From: Micromonospora sp. WMMD1155 | GTDB lineage: Bacteria; Actinomycetota; Actinomycetes; Mycobacteriales; Micromonosporaceae | Direction: 5' to 3' | Assembly: GCF_029581275.1 (NCBI RefSeq) | Contig: NZ_CP120742.1 | Location: forward strand, 4,836,501 to 4,900,500 | DNA length: 64,000 nucleotides | Shown here: piece after piece, positions 56,511-64,000 of the stretch | Numbering within the stretch: the first letter of the stretch is position 1 | Layout: every line of letters begins with the position of its first letter | Notes under the pieces: model-generated | What the model was told of the DNA's origin: nothing | The model's database searches: none | Seen by the model: only the letters and a program-made list of their open reading frames with translations | Position numbers and translations under genes: made by a program

Positions 56511-57316
56511 ATCTCGATGTCGAACCGGCTCAGGACCGACGGCGCGACCAGGCCGAGGGTCGCGAGCGCCGAGATGACGGTCAGGGCGATGCGCATGCCG
56601 ACCACCTCGGCCTTGCTGCCGACCCGCAGGGCGATCTTGTTCGGCAGGCCGATCATCGTCCACATGCGGCGCTTGATCGGGATCGGCCAGAGGATCGGCA
56701 CCCCGGCTCGGGTGATCATGTCGCCGAGGATGTGCACGAAGCAACCCACCCCCAGCGCCGTGCCGATCAGCGGATAACCGCGACCACCGGGGAGGTTGGC
56801 GAAGGTGAACCAGGCCGCCCCGGCCGAGGCGAGGGTGATGATGACCCAGCCGGCGCGCTCCGCCCACTCGTCGAACAGTCCGCGTAGTGCGAGGCCGAAC
56901 ATGAAGAACAGGATGGTGATGACCGCCCACTTGCCGTACGCGGCGCAGAGCGCTGTCGTGCCCCAGCCCACCAGCACCGTGAACGGCAGCGTGTGGGTCA
57001 GCGTCCGGTGCCCGTTGTTGCGGCGCGGGTCCTTGCTGAGCTTGGTGGCGTAGTAGACCCCGAGCGAGATCTTCTCCATCACCTCGGCGGCGAAGAGCGA
57101 GAAGACCCCGAAGGTACGGGCGACGGTGGCCCCACCCTGGTTCTTGGTCACCTTGCCCGACATGTCGAGATCCGGAAAGAGCGCGCCACCGGCGCACACA
57201 GCGGTGCCCACCGCCAACGCGAGCGGCGACTGGTGGTAGTCGGCGAACTGCTGCAACGCCCAGGACCCGGCCAACCACACCGCCGCGCCGGACAGCGCGT
57301 GCTGCGGACCCATCAT
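56507..57316 (-). CDS. YdjM-like membrane-bound metal-dependent hydrolase (DUF457)
   Basis: 269 aa with several hydrophobic helices. It starts with the family pattern 'GPQHALSGAAVW', then 'GGALFPDLDMSGKV', 'NNGHRTLTHTLPF' and 'GCFVHILGDMITRAGVPILWPI', which supply the His/Asp set seen in YdjM proteins. In E. coli the relative is part of the SOS regulon; no LexA box was searched for here. Coupled to the amidohydrolase by a 4-bp overlap. Confidence 0.88.
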   Translation of the reverse strand: MMGPQHALSGAAVWLAGSWALQQFADYHQSPLALAVGTAVCAGGALFPDLDMSGKVTKNQGGATVARTFGVFSLFAAEVMEKISLGVYYATKLSKDPRRNNGHRTLTHTLPFTVLVGWGTTALCAAYGKWAVITILFFMFGLALRGLFDEWAERAGWVIITLASAGAAWFTFANLPGGRGYPLIGTALGVGCFVHILGDMITRAGVPILWPIPIKRRMWTMIGLPNKIALRVGSKAEVVGMRIALTVISALATLGLVAPSVLSRFDIEI

Positions 57317-57419
57317 CTCGGCTCACCCTCCCCAGGGATCTTGAGCGCCCAAAACTACGCCACTGTAGTCAGCGTGGACGTCGCAGGGGCATCACCCGGA
57401 AGGTCCACATCGGACACTG

Positions 57420-59051
57420 TCAGAGGGCGGGGGTGAAGCTCTGCCGGATCATCGGCAAGTATGCCGCGTTGACCTGCCAGTCGAACTCTTTTGTCAACCA
57501 CGAGACGGTGTAGGAACGCGCGGCCGAGGTGTTGGCCAGCAACCGGAAGCTGTGCACCTGCTCACCGGCGGCGTTCTCCCAGCCGCACTCCCAGACGGCG
57601 CCGCCCTCGAAGATGTCCATCGCGGAGATGTCCACCTTGCGGTACGCCGGCAGCAGCCCGTCGCCGCTGGTGAGTCGCGCCTCCTCATCCCTCCAGTACG
57701 CCACCGGGTCGGGTCGCGCCGGCCCCGACTCGACACTGAGCACCCGGGCCCCGCCCGGCTCCCGGAAGCAGGTCGCCGACCCCTCGGTCCAGCGCGCCCA
57801 ACCGACCGGTGCGGCGATCCGGAAACCGGTCGGGTCGTCGTGCCAGGTCCAGCCTTCGCGCAGCCGGTACCGGGCCTCGGCGGGTGGCGCGACCGAGGCC
57901 ACCGGAGTCGACGTGGGCGGCGCCGGTGGAGGTGCCGCACAGGCGAACGCGGCCGGTCGGGGGGTGGCCACGCCTCCACCGGAGCCGGACGGTGGCGTCC
58001 GGTCGTCGTGGCGGTTGACCAGGGCGACCGCGACACCTCCGGCGACGAGCAGCGCGATGGCCGCACCCCCCAGGGCGAGCAGGCGCCGCCGTGCTCGGCG
58101 GGGGTGACTCGTGGGCCGGGCCGTCGTCGCGGGGTCGAGGTAGCCGGGCACGTCCACCGGGGCGGGTGCCTGGACGCGACCCGCGCTGCGTACCGCCACC
58201 ACCGCCGAGGACAGCGGTGGCCCGGCGGGCTGGTCGTGCTGCGCCGCCGCCTGGTGCAGCAGCGACTCCGCCTCGGCGGCGGTCAACCGCCGCCACGGAT
58301 CGCGCTGCAACAGGCCGACGAGGACAGGACGCAGCGGCCCGGCCCGGCGCATCGGGTCCGGCGGCTCGGTGGCCAGCGCGCTCAGCGTCGCCATCGCGCT
58401 GGACCGGGCGTACGGTGACTGCCCCTCGACCGTCGCGTAGAGCGTCGCGCCCAACGACCACAGGTCGGTGCGCTGATCCGACACCCCGTCGCGGGCCCGT
58501 TCCGGGGCCACGAACTGTGGTGAGCCGAGCACCGTGCCGGGCCCGGTCATCGCCCCTTCGCCACCGTCGAAGGTGGCCAACCCGAAGTCGGTGAGCACCA
58601 CCCGACCGTCGTCGGCGACCAGCACGTTGTGGGGCTTCACGTCGCGGTGCAGCACCCCGGCGGTGTGGGCGGCCCGCAACGCGGCGAGCACCGCCAGCCC
58701 GATCCGCGCGGTGCGCTGCGGGCTCAGCGGCCCCTCGGCGCCGATGATCTGCTGCACCGACCGGGACGGGACGTACTCCATCACGATCCAGGGGCTCTCC
58801 CGGTCGTGCACGACGTCGTAGATGCGGACCACGTTGGGGTGGTTGAGCCGGGCGGCGGTGCGGGCCTCGCGCAGGGTCCGCAGCCGTAGCTCCTCGCGTT
58901 CGGACTCGGCCAGCCAGGACGGCGGCACGACCTCCTTCACCGCCACGTCACGATGCAGCATCTCGTCGCGAGCAAGCCACACCCGGCCCATTCCGCCGGT
59001 GCCGACCAGGTCGAGCAGCCGGTACCGACCCGCGATCAGCAACTGCTGCAC
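57420..59051 (-). CDS. Transmembrane Ser/Thr protein kinase 1
   Basis: 543 aa. Kinase domain 10-265: G-loop 'VGTGGMGRVW', Lys39, catalytic 'HRDVKPHN' (D137), D-F-G 155-157, 'APE' present. Juxtamembrane Pro/Ser-rich linker, one transmembrane helix about 324-345, then an extracellular domain (about 395-543) with two conserved cysteines ('ATCFREP', 'VWECGW') and no PASTA repeats. It probably senses an external cue and phosphorylates cytoplasmic targets. GTG 59051 has GGGGGAG 6-7 nt upstream. The extracellular domain is homologous to that of the next kinase. Confidence 0.95.
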   Translation of the reverse strand: MQQLLIAGRYRLLDLVGTGGMGRVWLARDEMLHRDVAVKEVVPPSWLAESEREELRLRTLREARTAARLNHPNVVRIYDVVHDRESPWIVMEYVPSRSVQQIIGAEGPLSPQRTARIGLAVLAALRAAHTAGVLHRDVKPHNVLVADDGRVVLTDFGLATFDGGEGAMTGPGTVLGSPQFVAPERARDGVSDQRTDLWSLGATLYATVEGQSPYARSSAMATLSALATEPPDPMRRAGPLRPVLVGLLQRDPWRRLTAAEAESLLHQAAAQHDQPAGPPLSSAVVAVRSAGRVQAPAPVDVPGYLDPATTARPTSHPRRARRRLLALGGAAIALLVAGGVAVALVNRHDDRTPPSGSGGGVATPRPAAFACAAPPPAPPTSTPVASVAPPAEARYRLREGWTWHDDPTGFRIAAPVGWARWTEGSATCFREPGGARVLSVESGPARPDPVAYWRDEEARLTSGDGLLPAYRKVDISAMDIFEGGAVWECGWENAAGEQVHSFRLLANTSAARSYTVSWLTKEFDWQVNAAYLPMIRQSFTPAL

Positions 59052-59170
59052 GGTCGCTCCCCCTCGGTCACCCCGAGTTACACGATAGCCACCGTGGCGG
59101 CATTTCTCATCCGCTGAGCGGCCTCGATCCACGCCGGACGGTAGTCCGGATCATGACCATACGGTGCAGG

Positions 59171-60904
59171 TCAGGGGGGTGGTCGGAAACTCTTTCGGAG
59201 GTTCTCCCCGTCGGCTGCGGCCCCGGCCCAGTCCTCGTCGTGGGTGATCCAGCCGACGGTCCAGCGGCCGCCATCGACGACCTGGTGCCGAGCGTGCAGC
59301 CACAGGCCACCGAAGGGTGCCATCCAGCGGCACTCCCACTCCGGCCCGTCGTCGGTCGCGGCGAGCCGGATCTCGTCGTACCCCGGAAGGGCCCCCGCCG
59401 AGATCGCCGTGTCGCGCGCCGCGCGCAGCCGGGCCAGCGGGTCGGCGCTGTCGCCCCCGGCGACGCTGAAGGCCCGGCCGGTCGCCGGGTCCTGGAAGCA
59501 GGCCACCCCACCGTCGCGGGAGTAGTACCAGGTCGCCGGTACGGAGACCCGGAAGCCGCTGCTGTCGGCGTGCCAGACCCAGCCGGGCGGCGGCCGGAAC
59601 GACTCGCCCGGGGTCGCCGTGCCGGCCCGCACCGGCGTACCGACGACATGCGGACGGACACACGCGAACGGCGGCGGAGGGACGTTCCGGCCACCGGGTG
59701 GGGGGCCGGGCCGATCGGGGCCGGGGTCGAAGGGTCCGCCCGGGCCGCCACCGTCGGGCGGACCGTTCTGCGGCTGTTGCGAGGACCATCCGCCGGTGTC
59801 GCCGGGCTTGTCGTCGGTGAGGGCCAGCGCGGTGCCGACGCCGACCGCGGCGGCCACCAGCAGCGCTACGCCGACCAACGCCAACCGAGCGGTGGTACGC
59901 CTTCCGCCCGCACGCTCCGAGGTCGGCGCGTGGGTGGTCGGGTCGCCCGGGTGGGGGCTCGGGTCGGCGGGCGGATCGGGCAGCGGAACGGTGGGGTCCT
60001 GCTCGTCGCCGCCCAGCGCGACGGCGGGCACCCGCACCAGGCCCGGCGTGGGCCGGTCCGGCGACGACTGTGGGTCGGACACGGGCGGTGGTTCGGGACG
60101 GCCGGTCGCCGCGGCGGTGAGCAACCGGCGGGCCGTGTCGTGGTCGAGGCGGTCGCGCGGGTCGCGGCGCAGCAACCCGTCGAGCACCGGCGCTAGCCGC
60201 CCGGCGTGCGGTGCCGGGTCCGGTGGCCCGGCGGCCAGTGCGCTCAGGGTCGCCATCGCCGTGCTGCGGGCGTACGGGGAGCGGCCCTCCACCGCGGCGT
60301 GCAGTGTCGCGCCGAGCGACCACAGGTCGGCGGCGACCGTGGACACCCCCTCGGCGGCGCGTTCGGGGGCGACGTACTGCGGGGACCCGAGGACCATGCC
60401 GGGGCGGGTCATCGCACCGTCACCACCGTCGAAGGTGGCCAGCCCGAAGTCGGTGAGCATCACCCGCCCGTCGTGCGCCACGAGGACGTTCTGCGGTTTG
60501 ATGTCGCGGTGCAGCACCCCGGCGGTGTGCGCGGCGTGCAACGCGTCGAGCACCGCCAGCCCGATCCGGGCCGCCCGGGCCGGCTCCAACGGCCCTTCCG
60601 CGTCCAGTACGTCCTGCAGGGTGCGCGACGGGACGTACTCCATCACGATCCACGGGCTGCCCTCGACCGGGACGACGTCGTAGAGCCGGACCACGGCGGG
60701 GTGGCTGAGCCGGGCGGCGGCGCGCGCCTCCCGCAGGGTGCGCGAGCGCAGCTCGTCCCGCTCGTGGTCGGCCAGCCAACTCGGGGGGACGATCTCCTTG
60801 ACCGCGACCTCACGGTGCAGCATCTCGTCGTGGGCGCGCCACACCCGCCCCATTCCCCCGCGACCGACCAGGTCGAGCAGCCGGTACCGACCAGCGATCA
60901 GCAC
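59171..60904 (-). CDS. Transmembrane Ser/Thr protein kinase 2 (paralogue)
   Basis: 577 aa. Kinase domain with 'VGRGGMGRVW', Lys36, 'HRDIKPQN' (D134) and D-F-G 152-154; Pro-rich linker; transmembrane helix about 340-362; a long Pro/Gly spacer; extracellular domain about 425-577 homologous to kinase 1 ('PGWVWHADSSGFRV', 'VACFQDP', 'EWECRW'). GTG 60904 follows GAGGAGGAG by 9 nt. It lies 119 bp upstream of kinase 1 in the same direction. A tandem duplication in which both copies keep all catalytic residues. Confidence 0.95.
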   Translation of the reverse strand: MLIAGRYRLLDLVGRGGMGRVWRAHDEMLHREVAVKEIVPPSWLADHERDELRSRTLREARAAARLSHPAVVRLYDVVPVEGSPWIVMEYVPSRTLQDVLDAEGPLEPARAARIGLAVLDALHAAHTAGVLHRDIKPQNVLVAHDGRVMLTDFGLATFDGGDGAMTRPGMVLGSPQYVAPERAAEGVSTVAADLWSLGATLHAAVEGRSPYARSTAMATLSALAAGPPDPAPHAGRLAPVLDGLLRRDPRDRLDHDTARRLLTAAATGRPEPPPVSDPQSSPDRPTPGLVRVPAVALGGDEQDPTVPLPDPPADPSPHPGDPTTHAPTSERAGGRRTTARLALVGVALLVAAAVGVGTALALTDDKPGDTGGWSSQQPQNGPPDGGGPGGPFDPGPDRPGPPPGGRNVPPPPFACVRPHVVGTPVRAGTATPGESFRPPPGWVWHADSSGFRVSVPATWYYSRDGGVACFQDPATGRAFSVAGGDSADPLARLRAARDTAISAGALPGYDEIRLAATDDGPEWECRWMAPFGGLWLHARHQVVDGGRWTVGWITHDEDWAGAAADGENLRKSFRPPP

Positions 60905-60987
60905 CTGCGCACACTCCTCCTCAGCCGCTGTCCGGGCTACACCCTAACCAGCGGATCGGAAGCCACCTATAGCTCGTCTGACGTATC

Positions 60988-62322
60988 TCAGCACGCGGCG
61001 GGGTCGAGGCGGGCGAGCAGATTGCCCTCCGGAATCGCGATCCGGGGTTTCCCACCGGCCAGTCGGGCGGCGGCCCGGCGGGCCTGTGTCGGGCCGTGTT
61101 CGCGTCGGGCTGCGGTGTAACTCGCGGCGGTACGGGCGGCGATGCTCGCCCAGCCGTACCGCTGGCCGACCATGGTACGGGCCCGGCGCGCCACCCGCCG
61201 GGCGAAGATCTCGTCACCGAGCAGTTGACCGACCGCCCCGGCGAGGGCGTCCGGGTCGCTGTGCGGGAACGTCACCCCGGTGACGCCGGGCTCGACGATC
61301 TCGGCGAGCCCGCCGGTACGGGCCACCGCGAGGGGCGCACCGGCGGCCGCCGCCTCCAGCGCCACCATGCCGAACGGCTCGTAGAGGCTGGGCACCACCG
61401 TCGCGTCGGTGGCCCCGAGCATCGCCGGCAGTTGGGTGGAGTCGAGGAAGCCGGTGAACCGTACCGTCGAACTGAGCGCCAGCCGCCGGGCCTCGGCCTC
61501 CAGGTCGGCGCGGTAGGGGCCGTCCCCGGCGATCACCACGCGCAGCCCCGGGTGCTCCTTGCGCAGCCGGGGCACCGCGTGCACCAGGTGCTGGACGCCC
61601 TTCTCGTAGACCAGTCGCCCGGCGTACCCGACCAGCGGGCCGTCTCCGGCGAATCGCGCGCGGGCCGACGCGACCGCCCGAGGGCGGGCCCGCCAGGCAC
61701 GGTCGTCGACCCCGTTGGGCACCACGTCCACCTGCGCCGCCGGCACGTCGAACAGCGTCGTCACCTGCTCCCGCATGTAACCCGAGCAGGTGATCACCCG
61801 GATGGAGGAGCCGCTGAGCCAGTGCTCCACGCCGTGGATGGTGCGGTTCATCTCCTCCGGCAGCCAGCCCTGGTGCCGGCCGGCCTCGGTGGCGTGGATG
61901 GTGGTGACCAGGGGCAGGTCCAGGTGCTCGGCCACGGTGATGGCGGTGTGCGCGACCAGCCAGTCGTGGGCGTGGATGACGTCGTACGAACCGGCCTCGG
62001 TGGCGCGCAGCGCGGTGCGGGTGAGGGTGTGGTTGAAGGCCATGGTCCAGGCCAGCAGGGAACCGGTGGCGAGGGGGAAGGCGACCGGGTCCTCGGGGGC
62101 ACGCAGGATGCGCACGCCGTCGGCGTACTCCTCCAGGGGTGCGCCCTCGGCGTGGCGGGTGACGACGGTGACCTCGTGACCGGCGGCGGCCAGGGCGACC
62201 GACAGGGCGTGCACGTGCCGACCGAGACCGCCGACGAGCACCGGCGGGTACTCCCAGGAGAGCATCAACACCCGCAGTCGCCGGGCGGGGTGGATGTCGA
62301 TCACGTGGGCGTCGGGTGACAT
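60988..62322 (-). CDS. GT4-family glycosyltransferase (GlgA/GlgM or MGLP-synthase-like)
   Basis: 444 aa GT-B fold. N-terminal 'LRVLMLSWEYPPVLVGGLGRHVHAL', 'DVIHAHDWLVAHTAI'; C-terminal 'VGYAGRLVYEKGVQHLV', 'FLDSTQLPAMLGATDATVVPSLYEPFGMVALEAAAAG' with the E-x7-E nucleotide-sugar motif. It resembles actinobacterial alpha-glucan synthases (GlgM/Rv3032 type) that elongate alpha-1,4-glucan or methylglucose lipopolysaccharide from ADP- or UDP-glucose. ATG 62322 has AAGGGGG 5 nt upstream. It is 138 bp from the debranching-type gene, same direction. Confidence 0.9.
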   Translation of the reverse strand: MSPDAHVIDIHPARRLRVLMLSWEYPPVLVGGLGRHVHALSVALAAAGHEVTVVTRHAEGAPLEEYADGVRILRAPEDPVAFPLATGSLLAWTMAFNHTLTRTALRATEAGSYDVIHAHDWLVAHTAITVAEHLDLPLVTTIHATEAGRHQGWLPEEMNRTIHGVEHWLSGSSIRVITCSGYMREQVTTLFDVPAAQVDVVPNGVDDRAWRARPRAVASARARFAGDGPLVGYAGRLVYEKGVQHLVHAVPRLRKEHPGLRVVIAGDGPYRADLEAEARRLALSSTVRFTGFLDSTQLPAMLGATDATVVPSLYEPFGMVALEAAAAGAPLAVARTGGLAEIVEPGVTGVTFPHSDPDALAGAVGQLLGDEIFARRVARRARTMVGQRYGWASIAARTAASYTAARREHGPTQARRAAARLAGGKPRIAIPEGNLLARLDPAAC

Positions 62323-62459
62323 GCGGCCCCCTTTGAGTTGTCCCCGGGCGCGCGCCGACCGACACCGGAGCCGGTGTCGCCGTCGCGTCTGGATCGGGGC
62401 CAATCCTGCCGGGACCGAGATAACCAGCGGAGACACCGCCGTTGCGGTCGTGTAAAGCG

Positions 62460-64000
62460 CTACTGGCCCTTTCGGCGCACTCGCAGCAACTCGGCCACCG
62501 ACCACGCCTGGAATGGGCAGCCGGTCGCGGAGTGCGGCGCGAGACCGTCGGCCGTCTCGCTTACCGAGCCTAGCCCATATTCGGTCAGATGGGCCTCGAT
62601 ACCAACGAAAACGTCATCGACCGACATCTTGCCCCGGCGGCAGGCGTCCACGTACGGCCCGAGCAGCCACGGCCAGACCGTGCCCTGGTGGTAGCCGCCG
62701 TCGCGTTCGGCGGGACCACCCCGGTGGCGGCCCACGAACTCCGTCGAATCGGGGGCGAGGCTGCGTGGCCCGAGCGGGGTGAGCAGCCCGTCACCGATGC
62801 GCCGCAACGTCGTCTCGTCCGGCTCCATCGGCGCGTACGGCAGCGACCAGGCCAGCAGTTGGTTGGGGCGCAGCGCGTCGTCGTCGTGCAGGGCGGCCCC
62901 GCCCAGCGGGTACGCCGGCGCGGGCGCGTCCAGCACGTCGTGCAGCCAACCGGTGGGCGCGGGGAACCGGTCCCGGAACGAGGCGACGGCCTGGCCGTGC
63001 CGTCGCCACAGCTCGTCCGCGTCCTGCCCGGCCAACTCGGCCAACTCCGCGAACCCGGCCAACCCGTTGATCCACAACGCGTTGACCTCGACCGGCTTGC
63101 CGGTACGCGGGGTGACCGGCACCCCGTACACGCGGGCGTCCATCCAGGTCAGCGCGGTGCCGGGGGCACCCTGGTTGAGCAACCCGTCGGCCGGGTCGAC
63201 GGAGATGCCGTACCGGGTGCCGGCCACGTGGGCGTCGACCACCGACCGCAACGCGGGCAGCAGCTCGTCACCCAGGTCGGTGTCACCCGTGACGGTGACG
63301 TGCCGACTCACCGCGTGCAGGAACCAGAGCGTGCCGTCGACGGTGTTGTACTCCACCCGGCCGGTGTCGGCCGTGTTGGCGAGCATCCCCTCGGACAACG
63401 TCGCCGCGTACGCCCGCAGCAGCTCCCGCCCCTCGTCGGCGCGAGCCGTGCAGAGGAACAACCCCTCGTAGGAGATCATCGTGTCCCGGGACCAGGCCCC
63501 GAACCACGGGTACCCGGCCACCACGTCGACGGCCCGCCCGCCGGGGCGGACCACGAACGCGTCCGCGGCCAGCGTGAGCGTCGCCTCGACCGGGTCCGCC
63601 GGCTTCGCCGCCGCCACCACCCGCCGGTTGCGCCGTCGGGCCGTCTCGACGATCTCGGTGGCCGGTGGCGGCTCCTCGTCGAGTCGACCCGCCCACGCCC
63701 GCACCGACACCGTGTCGCCGGGGCGTTCCAGGGTGCCGGCGAACCGCCCCGCGTACCACAGGTCCTCGTCCGGGTTCAGGCCCCGGTCGGCCTCCTCCCG
63801 GTGGTGTACGCCCAGCCACCACTGCCCCTCGGGTGACCAGCCCGGCCCGGCCAGCCGGTACGCGCCCTCCACCACCGCGCCGTCGGCCACCGCCTCGACC
63901 TGCGGAACCGGGCCGTCGGCCCGCCGTTCGCCGTGCGCGTCACGCCAGGTGCAGGCCGCCGACAGCTCCAGCCGGACGGGCCCGCCGGCGACCAACCGGT
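62460..64000 (-). CDS. Amylo-alpha-1,6-glucosidase/glycogen-debranching-type enzyme (5' end outside window)
   Basis: At least 513 residues; the frame runs open to the end of the window, so the N-terminus is missing (family members are about 650-700 aa). The visible part has an N-terminal beta-sandwich piece and an (alpha/alpha)6-barrel with 'GYPWFGAWSRDTMISYEGLFLC' (the D of WSRD), 'NTVDGTLWFLHAV', 'VEVNALWINGL' and 'YHQGTVWPWLLGPYV'. These match actinobacterial debranching enzymes of the amylo-1,6-glucosidase type, which trim alpha-1,6 branches. With the GT4 gene it forms a glucan synthesis/trimming pair. Confidence 0.92.
   Translation of the reverse strand, partial: RLVAGGPVRLELSAACTWRDAHGERRADGPVPQVEAVADGAVVEGAYRLAGPGWSPEGQWWLGVHHREEADRGLNPDEDLWYAGRFAGTLERPGDTVSVRAWAGRLDEEPPPATEIVETARRRNRRVVAAAKPADPVEATLTLAADAFVVRPGGRAVDVVAGYPWFGAWSRDTMISYEGLFLCTARADEGRELLRAYAATLSEGMLANTADTGRVEYNTVDGTLWFLHAVSRHVTVTGDTDLGDELLPALRSVVDAHVAGTRYGISVDPADGLLNQGAPGTALTWMDARVYGVPVTPRTGKPVEVNALWINGLAGFAELAELAGQDADELWRRHGQAVASFRDRFPAPTGWLHDVLDAPAPAYPLGGAALHDDDALRPNQLLAWSLPYAPMEPDETTLRRIGDGLLTPLGPRSLAPDSTEFVGRHRGGPAERDGGYHQGTVWPWLLGPYVDACRRGKMSVDDVFVGIEAHLTEYGLGSVSETADGLAPHSATGCPFQAWSVAELLRVRRKGQ

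Overview
The window is very GC-rich, uses many GTG starts, and has several genes whose -10 box sits 5 to 7 nt before the start codon (leaderless transcripts). Together with the gene content (murL/murD2, NgcEFG-type importers without their own ATPase, PASTA-less Ser/Thr kinases, PucR and MurR/RpiR regulators) this points to an actinomycete of the Micromonosporaceae, most likely Micromonospora or a close relative. This is inferred from family knowledge; no search was run. No rRNA, tRNA, CRISPR array, transposase or phage gene was seen.

Layout. 0-14.7 kb is core-like: an NfeD/slipin membrane pair, a class A penicillin-binding protein, a lipoprotein, a pyruvate-oxidase-like thiamine diphosphate enzyme, a TrmH/SpoU methyltransferase, argG, a PucR regulator, and the divergent pair murL/murD2, which makes UDP-MurNAc-L-Ala-D-Glu by adding L-Glu and then epimerising it. 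14.7-22.2 kb is an accessory island: a CHAT (caspase-like) protease, a ~110-aa helical protein, a large protein with C-terminal membrane segments, a PP2C-like phosphatase and two orphan genes. The arrangement resembles the CHAT/TPR-associated (CATRA) conflict systems. It is followed by murB. 22.2-28.8 kb holds a tandem pair of unknown paralogues, two membrane proteins (one with an in-frame Ala/Asp/Pro minisatellite) and an acyltransferase.

28.8-39.0 kb is an amino-sugar locus: two complete NgcEFG-type importers flank a BadF-type N-acetylglucosamine kinase, a MurR/RpiR regulator and an SIS-domain protein. 39.0-46.9 kb holds a heterodimeric ABC exporter in which one subunit has lost its ATPase residues, a family A DNA polymerase-like protein, a MobA-like nucleotidyltransferase, and a secreted trypsin-fold protein in which all three catalytic residues are substituted. 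46.9-55.1 kb is an alpha-glycoside/xyloside operon (LacI, binding protein, two permeases, GH31, GH1) with a LacI-type operator next to the lacI promoter. 55.1-64.0 kb has GC-rich minisatellites, an amidohydrolase and a YdjM-like membrane hydrolase, two paralogous transmembrane Ser/Thr kinases, and a GT4 glycosyltransferase with a glycogen-debranching-type enzyme that runs off the window.

How it fits together. None of the three sugar importers has a local ATPase gene, so all probably share a distant MsiK-type ATPase. Several gene boundaries carry long inverted repeats with unrelated stem sequences, some clearly bidirectional terminators, others much longer than a terminator needs to be. The most unusual items are the CHAT island, the triad-less protease, the asymmetric ABC exporter and the tandem unknown paralogues.
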